Below, piece after piece: positions 54,697 through 64,000 of a stretch of 64,000 nt of DNA (its first letter is position 1; each line of letters starts with the position of its first letter). The stretch is from Ambrosia x helenae (lineage: Eukaryota; Streptophyta; Magnoliopsida; Asterales; Asteraceae). The position numbers were made by a program, and so were the translations under genes. The notes under the pieces are model-generated. The model saw only the letters and a program-made list of their open reading frames with translations. It made no database searches and had not been told where the DNA came from. Location: the NCBI GenBank assembly GCA_030844895.1, contig CM061233.1:32953126-33017125 (forward strand), given 5' to 3'.

Positions 54697-56515
54697 AATC
54701 ATTTAAGGGATGAAAACCAATACATGCAATGTGGCGAAGATGAAGAGCCACCACATGAACAATCTGTTCATGTTGAGACACTCGTCGAGGAAGGGAGACA
54801 GAAACGAAATTAGACCATGCATAAGTATCTGAATAGCTATCAAGTGAAACTCCCCCCATCGATCACTCACACGCAGTCCGACTCCAATCAAGAATCCTCT
54901 ACGATAAACCCTTTATCTCAATATGTTTCGTATAATAATTTTTCTAACACACATAAAGCTTTCTTATCAGCCATCAATTCCCATGATGAGCCGAAAACCT
55001 TTTCTCAAGCAGCTCAAGACGAAAGGTGGAAAGAGGCAATGAAGAGGGAGATAAAAGCTCTTGAGCAAAATGGAACATGGAGCCTCGAAGACTTACCTAA
55101 AGGAAAGAAAGCCATTAACTCGAAATGGGTGTACAAAGTTAAGTTCAAACCAAATGGGGAAGTGGAGAGATACAAAGCAAGGCTTGTGGCAAAGGGTTTC
55201 ACACAAATGGAGGGATTTGATTATCATGATACCTTTGCCCCGGCCGCAATTGCTATTGCCGGTAAACAAGGATGGGAAATACAACAACTCGATGTGAATG
55301 ACGCCTTCTTGCATGGAGATTTGGAAGAAGAGGTCAACGTGAGGAACCCACAAGGATTTGCAAGCAAAGATGAGACAAGAGTTTGTAAGCTCAAGAAATC
55401 TCTTTACGGTTTGAAGCAAGCGTCTCGAAATTGGTATCATAAGTTCACGAGATCACTAGTCAGTCTTGGATACAAACAATCTAAAGCTGATCATTCGTTG
55501 TTTATATACAAAGATTCCAATGTATTCGTGGCAGCACTCATTTATGTCGACGACGTTATCATCGTGGGAAATGACATGAAGCAAATAAGGCGAACTAAAT
55601 CGCATCTTGACAAAGAATTCAGCATAAAAGATCTCGGTTGTTTGAAATATTTCTTAGGAATAGAGGTTGCAAGAACATCGAAGAGATTGATTCTTAGCCA
55701 TTGAAAGTATACCTTGGATATCCTCCTAGATTGTGGACTACAAGGATATCGCCCAAGTCCTTTTCCCATGGAGCCAACTAGTCTTGAAACTTGACAAAGG
55801 CGAGGAAGAAGAAAATATTGATGCCAATCAATACTGGAGGTTAGTAGGGCTTCTCCTCTATTTGGAAGCAACGCATTCGGATATCGCCTATTCCGTTAGC
55901 GTCCTTAGTCAGTTCGTTGGAGATCCTAGACATAACCATACGGAGGCCATTAACAGAGTCCTCTGCTATTTAAAAGCCACGGTCAGACAAGGAATTCTCC
56001 TACCCAAAACAGGCGGCACAACTTTGGTCACTTACTGTGACTCCGATTGGCTCGGGTGCCCTTTCAGTAGAAAGTCTAGGACGGGTTATTTACTTTTGTT
56101 GAGCGCAACCCCTATATCTTGGAAGTCCAAGAAACAATAGGTAGTATCACGTTCTTCTGCCAAGGCTGAATATCATGCAATGGCTACATTGGTCAGTGAG
56201 CTATTATGGGTTCATTGGTTGCTCAAAGAATTAGAGGTTCCTCCAGATGGGCCGACACCTTTGTTCTGTGATAATCAAGTGGCTAGGCACATAGTGAATA
56301 ATCATGTCTTTCATGAACGAACGAAACATGTTGAAATGGTCTGTAATTTCATTCGTGAACGTGTTGAACAAAATGAAATTACACCCATATACGTCGAATC
56401 TAAACAACAAATCGCCGACCTCCTTACCAAGCCTCTTGGCTCTCATCCACTTCAAGCTCTACTTGGCAAGTTAGGCATTCGAAACTTACATGCGCCAACT
56501 TGAGGGAGAGTATTG
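54697..56515 (+). pseudogene. pol: 5'-truncated Ty1/copia pol: RT and RNase H
   Basis: It begins within the integrase-RT linker (PPSITHTQS). RT: WVYKVKFKPNGEVERYKARLVAKGF split below 20 as WVYKVKFKPNGEV and YKARLVAKGF, then LDVNDAFLHGDLEEEV, SLYGLKQAS and catalytic YVDDVIIVGND near 55540. A TGA follows ILSH at 55702-55704, then a frameshift before DKGEEEENID (about 55790). RNase H: YCDSDWLGCPFSRKSRTG, a TAG at 56139 after SWKSKKQ, then SAKAEYHAMA and IADLLTKPLG. It ends LHAPT at about 56503, followed by a PPT GAGGGAGAG. No gag, protease, integrase or 5' LTR present. Distinct from element F (no ORF3, different motifs). Confidence 0.88.
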
Positions 56516-56690
56516 GAAAACGCGTATATCTCTCATTATCATATAATTCATTCCATATTTAGTTTTCTTAATTATGGCTAGAATATTGTTATTTCCTTTA
56601 TTAGCCAACCCTTTGGTTGTATATGTATTCGATCCCTCGTAATTAAAAATCAACTTCTGGTATCACTTTGCTCACAAAGTCAAAGGTTAA
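56516..56690 (+). repeat. Probable 3' LTR remnant of the copia fragment
   Basis: Directly follows the PPT-like GAGGGAGAG. It begins TATTGGAAAACGCG where TGTTGG would be usual. About 175 bp AT-rich; the end is not defined by any repeat. Confidence 0.35.
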
Positions 56691-58084
56691 CACTAATATA
56701 AATACTAACCGAATTAAATATTATTTAAACATTAGTGATTCTTTTTTATATAACATATTTATATGTTATTAATTTTAAATTTAAATCATGTACCTTAAAT
56801 AAACATATTTATAAAATTTTGATCTTTTATTCTACGTTTAAATCTATGTTTGTTATGATGTTTGACAAATGATTATTAAGTTTTTTATTATTTTGGTCAT
56901 TGTTTTAGATGTTAAATATGCTCAGCATGTACATACTAATTCTAGATGTTTAACAGAGTTCAAAAGTCAAATAAGCAAATTAATACACAATGTAATTGGT
57001 TAAGCTTTTTTGTTAGACTTTTATATTGTTCTAAACAAATAAATAAAGTAAACCAATCAACATTAATTTATTGCTATCTATACTATTAAAAGACAACACA
57101 TGGAATACTAAGAACTCCCTCATAAAGCCTCTCATTTTCATACTCCAATAAACCCTAATTTAGAAAAATAAAAAATATACATGTATATGTGTAATTTTAT
57201 TTTATTTTTGTTTTGTTTTTTATTTTATAAATATTTATAAAAAAATAACGAGCTAGCTCGAGCCAGCTCGACCAAAAAACGAGTCGAACCGAGCTGGCTC
57301 GTTTAAGTTTAAGCTCGAGCTAAGCCTGGCTTGGCTCGACTCGGCTCGTGTACAGCCCCACACAAAATATGCGGTACCAATAAAAAAATCCTTTCTATAA
57401 TTGGTAATTTTAATGTATTTTATATTAAATAGTGGTTACTCATATACATGTATATTTTTTAACTCTCTCACTCTTAAAAAATTAAATATTTTTTGTAATA
57501 GCTTGATGTGATGTGACTATTGGAAACATATTTGAAATGGTATTTAGGAACCATACACCCTATAATTAAGATTCATACACCCTAGCCCACATCACAGACC
57601 AACAGAAAGCTGCCACATACTCTAAATGTGATATCACAGGGTGTATGAATCCTATAACCCATTTGAAATATGCTCACTAAACAGTGTAATGTATAGTGCA
57701 TTGATTTAACTTAAAAAATATTTAATTGGGCCCTATATTTGATTAAATGTGTAACTCATCTTTTTTTTTTTAGTTGTATGTCCTGCGTATATCTTATTTT
57801 TCACGTAACACAAAGTGCCCTTAAGAATAATACACGTCTCATTTTTTCACATAAAAAAATTTAAAATATTCGTCTCCATACGTTTTATGCTTTTAATGAA
57901 CATAATACCTATCGCTAGATAGTTTCATTAAAAAGAAACTATTTTTAATAGTATTATAGTACCACTTATTAACCTTTTGCTAGGTTTAACGAATCATTTG
58001 CATAAATGGTAGAGATATAGTTTTAGAAATTACATTTGGTGGGTATTGGGGAAAAAAACCAAAAATGGTGATGCATGGGTTTCA
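56691..58084. other. Non-coding AT-rich DNA with a Helitron 5' end and a MITE
   Basis: No gene. It holds a Helitron-like 5' terminus at 57077 (TCTATACTATTAAAAGACAA after an A), for which I find no matching 3' hairpin-CTAG end in the window. A GCTCGAG-rich stretch lies at 57249-57350, and a MITE at 57539-57661. Confidence 0.45.
57539..57661. mobile_element. MULE-type MITE, 123 bp, with 9-bp TSD
   Basis: Flanked by ATTTGAAAT at 57530-57538 and 57662-57670, a perfect 9-bp duplication. Ends GGTATTTAGGAACCATACAC and, reverse-complemented, GGGTTATAGGATTCATACAC pair imperfectly over about 23 bp. 9-bp TSDs are the signature of Mutator-type transposition. Confidence 0.75.
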
Positions 58085-58283
58085 TTTGGCGGCATCAAAT
58101 AGAATTCTGCAAATAAAACAGTGATGCCGCCGAACCAAATCATGTATTCCTTGATGCCGCCATTTGATTTCATGTATCCCCTTTGATGTCGCCATTTGAT
58201 TTCAAGGCATTGATGCCGCCAAACTAGATTAAGGCATCACCTTGATGCCGCCAAATTGTTATAAGGCATCAAACCTATAAATA
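58085..58283 (+). promoter_or_regulatory. Promoter with repeated TGATGCCGCC / GGCATCA modules and TATAAATA
   Basis: TGATGCCGCC or a close variant occurs at 58122, 58152, 58184 (GATGTCGCC), 58211 and 58243. Partner GGCATCA occurs at 58091, 58233 and 58265. The last two units have the form TGATGCC N15-16 GGCATCA. TATAAATA at 58276-58283 lies four bases after the last GGCATCA. The same arrangement precedes TATAAATA at 63560. It probably drives the + strand ORF at 58427. Confidence 0.6.
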
Positions 58284-58426
58284 ATCTACGTCCACCTTAC
58301 CATTCTCTCAATCCCTCATCTTAATCCCACAATTTTACAACACAACACATTCTCTCAATCCCATTTACAACACAATTGTAGAAAACTAAACAAAATACCC
58401 TATGAGATATAATACTTTTCCCGCAA

Positions 58427-59139
58427 TTGTTATGGAGGGTACGGTTTTTTATTGATATTGGGTCGATGTTACATCCAGGTGGAGTTTTAACTGTTTTGGG
58501 CGGGTGTGAGCCATGCTTAACAGCATCGTCTGCTGTTTCATCACCTGCTTGGCATCGCTTTTCTGGAGTCCAAGAAAGCGGTGTCGTTGGATCGGTGTTA
58601 CATCCACATGAAACTACTTGGATCGATGTTACATCCACACGTGGTATAACACGTGTAGAATGCAACATTGTCTGTGTAGTTTATAATATTAGAGAGTCGG
58701 TTGTCGGTGGTGGTCTCAATCTCCAGTGTACCACCCCCATTCATGACGACAGACTCTTTAGGGGGGACAACTTTCCAGGAAAACCCTGTAGCATAAGGCC
58801 ATCCGATGTTGAAGAATCACGGTCAGTGATTAGCGACGTCGGCGATATAGCAATTTGAGATTCTTCATCGTGCTACTTTGGTATGGCAGCCTGGGTTGAT
58901 CATTGAGTAACTTTAGATTTGGTACCAATGTTCAACATATTGATTGATCTTCCCCTGTCGCATTCAGATGGGTTTGAATCTGAATGCGGTCCTGAGTTCC
59001 CGCTGACTGGAAGAACGAGTTTCTGGGTCCACAAGCTGTAGTTGACTTCAATAAAGCAATTGTTGATTTCAATGAAGCAATGGAGATGGAAGGTGCGAAA
59101 CAGAAACTTAATGAACTCTGCAACAAGAAACAGCAGTAG
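58427..59139 (+). pseudogene. Degraded MULE-associated ORF convergent with the transposase
   Basis: Open frame 58427-58858 (the first codon as called may not be the true start) with three copies of a TGTTACATCCA-type repeat, which read GSMLHPGG and GSVLHPHE in frame. After a stop, a second open stretch in another frame reads NEFLGPQAVVDFNKAIVDF and then a helical EAMEMEGAKQKLNELCNKK, ending at 59139. An intron or frameshift must separate them. It ends 367 bp from the end of the transposase on the opposite strand: the convergent layout of MuDR (mudrA/mudrB). I cannot show homology to MURB; this is only position. Confidence 0.4.
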
Positions 59140-59505
59140 AATATTGGAATTGGTGATCTCGGAAATAGATTGTCTTGTAACTCGGTAGATTGTATAGTTT
59201 GATTGAGTAGTTTGGAAAAATAGTTGTAAAGTAAATTTGTATTATGTGTTTTAAATAAATCTATCATTATTACATGTATTTACTTTTATTTTAGAAACTG
59301 TCTAGTAATAATACTAGTAGCATTAAAATTAACAGTGAGATAATAAGGCTGCCATTACTAAATAAAGCTCGTACAGAACATGATGAGATGAGTCACCCAA
59401 CTCATCCATGAAAGCAAAGGGTGATTGACGATACAGATAATGAAAACTAAACAACCTAAAAAAGATGGCAGTGATGATACGACTGACACAACCATGTAGT
59501 GTCAT

Positions 59506-62500
59506 TCACTGATTTCGTTGACGCCTTGCATTTCCACAACTCTTCCTGTTATGGCCTGTTTCTCCACATCGAGTGCATGCATGACGCCTGGGGCGATCGT
59601 CATAATTCACATCCATCTCATTTTGTAGTCTTCTCTGATGTACTCTGCCTCTATGTGTAATAATCATCGACGGGTCCCCTTGAATTGTCCACTCTGCCGC
59701 CGGCCATTCAGACTTATGGCCCAAGGTGTAGAAATGACTGTTGTATTGCTGAACGTATGTGTCTCTGTGGAATTTCCAACTAGTAATACTGTGAGGGCTT
59801 TTACCCAACCAATTGCAAACAGCAATTGCATGTGAACATGAAAATCTTTGCATTTGCCATTTGCCACACGAGCATACCTTTTTTTGTACTGAACGGTGTA
59901 GTCATTTCCGCCCCGGTCATTTGTCTCAACCCTTGAAAGAACATTGCACCTTATCGCATTCGCATCGTACATCGTCACTTCATGCTGCATAGCAACTCCC
60001 AAAAGGCTCTCATACCTGCTCCATATGCGAGGGGGTAGAGGGGTGTTGCAACTGCTCGAAATTTGAGTGTGCTTAACATATTGTTCGACGTCTCTGAGAA
60101 AGGTGTAGTGAATCAGAGCTGTGATAGGCAGTAGTCGCGCTTCACGCAAGACGTTGTTCATGGACTCCGAAATGTTGGTCGTTAGGTTACCCCACCGACA
60201 ATGCTCTTTATCACGATAAACAGTCCACTTAGTCTTATCAATGTTGTTAAGGTAGTCCTATGCCTCTTGATTTTTCAGCCTCATTTCGCTAACAGCCCAC
60301 CGATACTTTACGTGCTGAGATGTGCTACCAATATACCAACACAGTTTCCGTAGGGTTTTGTTCCGGAACCTCCCGCTGAAATTGCTTCTGATGTGACGAA
60401 GACAGTAACGATGGTAGGCGTTGGGTTCCTTCCACTGTGGAAGGTTTTCCATAGCATTAATTATGCCGTTGTGTCTGTGTATAGTATTCACAAAGGCCCC
60501 ATGCTATTAAGGGTAACGTATTCAGAAAGGTTTTGGAAAAACCAATACCAACTGTGTACAGTCTCTTCGTCAACGACGGCATACGCCACAGGCAGGATGT
60601 AGTTGTTTGCATTTTTTGTTACCGCAAGCATCAGCTTACCTCGGTAGGGTCCTTTCAGATGAGTCGCGTCCACCGAAATGACAGGCATGCATCGATGGAA
60701 AGCACGAATTGAAGGAGCGAACGCCCAAAAAATATATTTAAACGTGGGGTAATTCGGATCTCCGTTCGGATGATTAAAGAACGTAACAACGGTGCCTGGA
60801 TTCCTCATCTGCAGCCGCATAAGATATGTGGGTAGCTCCTTAAAACTGTTGTCCCAGTCACCATAGATAGTTTCTATAGCCTTTCTTCTTGCTCGCCACG
60901 CCTTGGAATACGAAACATCAACATTCAGCACCTGCTTGACATGGGTTTGGATATGTTTTACCTTAAGCTTGATGTCGGTTCGAATTTGCGGTAAAATGTG
61001 TTGTGCAATATCCTTTGCCTTTAAACTTCTGTTGCTTTTACGTATGGTAGAAGAATAACAGCTGTGTTTTGTAGACCATACAATAATTCGCCAGTAATGT
61101 GAGTCAGACCGTATTGATGCCGTGCAACGCCACTCACACTTGCGGCCAACAGAGAAAGGATTTACAAACTTTGGGTGTCTGGTGTAACATACGACCATGT
61201 ATACCTTTGGTTTGCTTGCCTTGACATACATCTCCCGTCCACGACGGATGTTCCACTGTCTAACCGCACGGTCTACCTCTTCTTTTGATTTGAAATACAT
61301 ACCAAGACGGATATTGTCCCCTGCTTTTGGGTTCCATAACACGAAGTCATCCTCTTCGTATTCTTGAACCATGTAATCTGTTAGCTCCGCATCATCTTGA
61401 GGATCATTGTCTTGACGTGGACCTAACTGGAGGGCCAGGTTGTGATTTGGTGGTGTCTGTTGGGTCATCGGTTGACCGGTGTAACACCCCAACCGATGGC
61501 GGAAACATCGGGATGTCACGTATTGATGATTGTTCAGTAGCTCATGGTAGTACACAAGTTTAAATAATCCTTTATTTCATTACAATATTGAATTACATTA
61601 AAGTCTACATCAAATAATCAAGCAAAGCTTCAAATATCTCCTCATGCTAGCTCTAGACTTCAAGCATCAGTATTTCCTGTTGAGTTTGGAAAAAATGGGG
61701 GGGGGGGTCAACTAGAAGTTGGTGAGAATACATAAGCCATGTCAAGCAAATAGTTTTAGTATAAAAGTTTAGCAATTCATATGTCTATCGTAAGTTTAAG
61801 TCTACATGAATAAACATGATATGTTGAATCGGCATAATCAAACCTTTGACTAGTTTAGGTCCATCCCGTCATCCACGGTTCACCTTAATAATATGTTGGA
61901 ACGATAACAATCACCCACGCTACCTATGTAGGAGGTACACGTATCCGGGTGGGATTGTCAATCCAATAGATCTATTATTGAGTATCGCCGGCTTGGCCAT
62001 AGCTAATGATTATGTAATGTTGAAACTCGTTGAAACTCATTGAAACTGTTGTTGTCTAATTCATGAGGCATTAAAGTTTACAACTAGACATGTATGTAGA
62101 ATTGCTTAAGTATAATGTTGCAAGTATGAAGAATTGCATAAACATGGTTACGTAAACTCACCTTAGCAAAGTATTAAGTCTCAAGAAATAGAATATGTGT
62201 AGCCCCAAAGTTGCCAATTACAAGAGCTTATAATCAAAGCTTCAATTGTAGAAGTAATAGACTATAGAAGAAAGGTATGAGGGAAAGTTTAATCGGATTG
62301 AAACAATCGATTTAGAGGTGCAGAGTATAATGGGTCATAGGTGGGTTTTTATACTAGTTTTGGATTCAATTAGCCATTAAAATTGGTCAACACCATAAAG
62401 TAAGGTTTTATGATGAATTGACTATTTGACTAAGACTTTGACTGTTTGACTAAGACTTTGACTAGGACTTTGACTATTTGACTCAAGGCTTTATTTAAAA

Positions 62501-63343
62501 AAAAAATCTTGTATGTGAAAAAAAAGTAATTTAGAATCATATTATTATTATTATTATTTATATACATTTATGTATGTATGTATATAAGTTGTGAGTTAGG
62601 ATAAATAAAGACTTAGGCACATTTGTATAATATTAATGATAAAGGTGTAATAAAAAAAATATATATATATAAGGGCTTTATATGTATTAAAATTTTGGGG
62701 AAAATTTTGCGATGTTACAACCGGCCTCCGCCTCGTTTGCGGAGTCTTCAGAGTTTTCTGCTGCGGGTTGTTCGTCATCACTATCTCTCGTCTCTTCAGA
62801 GTCTCCGCTTCCGGATTCATCAAACCCGTCATTATTGTCATTACCGGCAACATATTGAGGTTCTTGGAAAGATTCTTCGTCCGTATTAGGGGATCCTGCC
62901 TCGTCATTTTCTTTGTTATCGGCAGCATGCTGAGACCCGAAGGGTGCTAGAACATTTACGTTCGACACGTCACGTAGCAGGTTCATAAAAGTAAGCTGTT
63001 GTAACGGAGGGTCTTGTTGCCATTCAACGTAGATATCCACAACGAAATCACCACGTCTCTCAGTGGCTAGATAATCCATCATATCAACCCCATCATTGTT
63101 GAAAATTTTGCTAGTTTGAGAGTGCCCAGCATAAGTGTATCTGAGCAGCAGTTTGACAGTAACAGCTTCTTTGTTAATATTAACATGAGCACATACACAT
63201 TCAACCAGTTGTTCAAATGACATATTCTCTCGCATAACAAAGCTGGATGATAGCAACGAGTTATCATCTTGAACAACCCCGTTTACGTATGAAAACTAGC
63301 CACCCCAGTATAATTTAACCAGGTATGGAACGAAAGAAGCCAT
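59506..63343 (-). pseudogene. MuDR/MULE transposase, split by a solo LTR and several lesions
   Basis: ATG at 63343 (MASFVPYLVKLYWGG), with an in-frame TAG directly after. The N-terminal region (FEQLVECVCAHVNI) runs to an acidic linker (SGDSEETRDSDDEQPA), where a 1240-bp solo LTR is inserted. Next are the MuDR DNA-binding domain (CEWRCTASIRSDSHYWRI, STKHSCYS) and the MULE DDE domain with VISVDATHLKGPY and YAVVDEETVHSWYWFF. A frameshift lies near 60490, a TAG at about 60258 after KNQEA, and a frameshift in an A7 run near 59880 just before the SWIM finger (CSCGKWQMQRFSCSH). It ends with a CCHC knuckle (CTRCGETGHNRKSC) and stops at 59506. The MULE TIRs are not identified. Confidence 0.88.
61480..62719. 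mobile_element. Solo LTR, 1240 bp, inserted in the MULE transposase
   Basis: + strand ends TGTAACACCCC and CGATGTTACA, flanked by ACCGG at 61475-61479 and 62720-62724, a perfect 5-bp TSD. Its first 30 bp match the LTR start of element D (CCAACCGATGGCGGAAACAT), but it is much shorter, so it is a related family or a deleted LTR. Removing it with one TSD copy restores the transposase frame exactly. It contains short AT tracts and a purine stretch (about 61690) but no gene. Confidence 0.92.
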
Positions 63344-63454
63344 TTGCTTTGAATGTTATTTTTTTGGGTGGTGGGGGGGGGAGAAGAAGGTTTTTGAAAT
63401 ATGTTTAGTTATTTGGGAAGAAAGTTTGGTGTGGGGATGGATTGGGGTGAGTAT

Positions 63455-63567
63455 CCCTTAAATAGGCTTCAACTTTTTATGATGCCGTCAAACCATTCTG
63501 AGGCATCTACTCTTTATGACTTATATGATGCCGCCAAACCATTATTAGGCATCAACTATTATAAATA
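63455..63567. promoter_or_regulatory. Divergent promoter of the MULE with the TGATGCC / GGCATCA module
   Basis: + strand side: GATGCCGTCAAACC at 63481 with GGCATC at 63502; TGATGCCGCCAAACC at 63526 with GGCATCA at 63548; then TATAAATA at 63560-63567. Minus side: CCTATTTAAGG (about 63457-63467) is a TATA-like box about 115 bp before the transposase ATG. One set of motifs could serve both transcription units. Confidence 0.55.
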
Positions 63568-63621
63568 CCATGTCAAGACACAATTTCAGTCAACTGCCTC
63601 TCTTCAAAAGGTTTACAAACT

Positions 63622-64000
63622 ATGGGTGGAGGTTATCACGAATGTGACGGATCTTCAAATGTCCGGCGATACTCTCGCCGGGGACGGCGACTACCATTTT
63701 CATCTCCTCCTACTCCTGCTCCCACTCATAAAACTCCTCCTCCTGCTCAAATAACTCCTCCTCCTGCTCCTACTCATATAACTCCTCCTCCTGCTCCTAC
63801 TCAAATAACTTCTCCTCCTGCTCCTACTCAAACCACTCCTCCTCCCTCAGCAGATGATGAGTTCACTGTAGATGAGTTGGTATGGGTTGTGGATTATGCC
63901 ATGGCTGTAAGGGATTTGGACCGTTTAAGGTTATCAGCACCCACCCCCCGGATGCAAGAAAGTACACAGATCCCCCAAAACCAGGGTCCAGCCACCCCCC
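63622..64000 (+). CDS. Proline-rich ORF, cut by the right window edge
   Basis: ATG at 63622 opens a frame without stop to the window end (126 codons or more). It starts MGGGYHECDGSSNVRRYSRR (basic), continues with four degenerate repeats of the PPPAPTHIT type encoded by a CTCCTCCTGCTCCTACTC repeat, then a less repetitive stretch (DDEFTVDELVWVVDYAMAVR) that looks folded and helical. It lies downstream of TATAAATA at 63560. I do not recognise it. It may be an accessory gene of the MULE or a neighbouring gene; composition is C-rich, unlike the AT-rich flanks. Confidence 0.5.
   Translation, partial: MGGGYHECDGSSNVRRYSRRGRRLPFSSPPTPAPTHKTPPPAQITPPPAPTHITPPPAPTQITSPPAPTQTTPPPSADDEFTVDELVWVVDYAMAVRDLDRLRLSAPTPRMQESTQIPQNQGPATP

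Noticed and set aside
57249..57350. GCTCGAG-rich stretch as a regulatory array or attachment site
   Set aside because: Degenerate low-complexity repeat of a kind scattered through plant genomes; no ends, TSD or gene association.

Overview
The window is repeat-rich nuclear DNA from a flowering plant. The evidence is nested LTR retrotransposons with plant-type primer-binding sites (initiator Met-tRNA and Asp-tRNA), GT-AG introns, a Helitron with plant-type termini, MITEs and a MuDR-type transposase. The LTR and gag styles remind me of Asteraceae, but that is recognition only. I see no intact ordinary host gene. Host genes appear only as captured or broken pieces.

Layout. (A) 1-11994: a Ty3/gypsy chromovirus-like element on the + strand, cut by the left window edge. 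It has 3.8-kb LTRs, an extra GC-rich proline-rich ORF before gag, a 79-nt intron in gag, a frameshifted pol, and a 476-bp piece resembling a host gene 5' end where the pol tail should be. (C) 11995-28251: old LTR-derived sequence, including a minus-strand LTR that ends at 28251. It is interrupted by a 4.9-kb non-autonomous Helitron (15332-20254) carrying broken exons of a DExH-box RNA helicase, and by (B) a complete Athila-like element without pol (20324-27201, minus strand, TSD GATCC). (D) 28617-49349: a decayed minus-strand Ty3/gypsy element. Its integrase region was split by (F) a very young, apparently intact Ty1/copia Sirevirus-like element (32684-44497, TSD CTCAT). F has identical 719-bp LTRs, open gag and pol frames, and a third 1165-codon ORF between pol and the 3' LTR. 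(E) 49350-51898: a truncated minus-strand Ty3/gypsy element (LTR, PBS, gag with an 82-nt intron, protease) joined directly to the broken LTR of D. 51899-58060: non-coding DNA with a candidate hAT-like MITE, a 5'-truncated copia fragment, a Helitron 5' terminus and a MULE-type MITE with a 9-bp TSD. 58085-64000: an MuDR/MULE region. It contains a degraded transposase on the minus strand (split by a 1240-bp solo LTR, TSD ACCGG), a degraded convergent + strand ORF, and a proline-rich + strand ORF running off the right edge. Both + strand promoters carry the same TGATGCC...GGCATCA module just before TATAAATA.

Relative ages. F is newest: no LTR difference was found. A follows (about 5 differences in 1250 bp), then B (about 1.2 %), then D (about 4.5-5 %). 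Gag carries a short intron before its core domain in both A and E, and joining at the proposed sites restores the reading frame in each case.

The observations most worth pursuing are: the hairpin array with a conserved loop in the A LTR; the intact third ORF of F; the shared MULE promoter module; the recurrent gag intron; and the Helitron-captured helicase exons.
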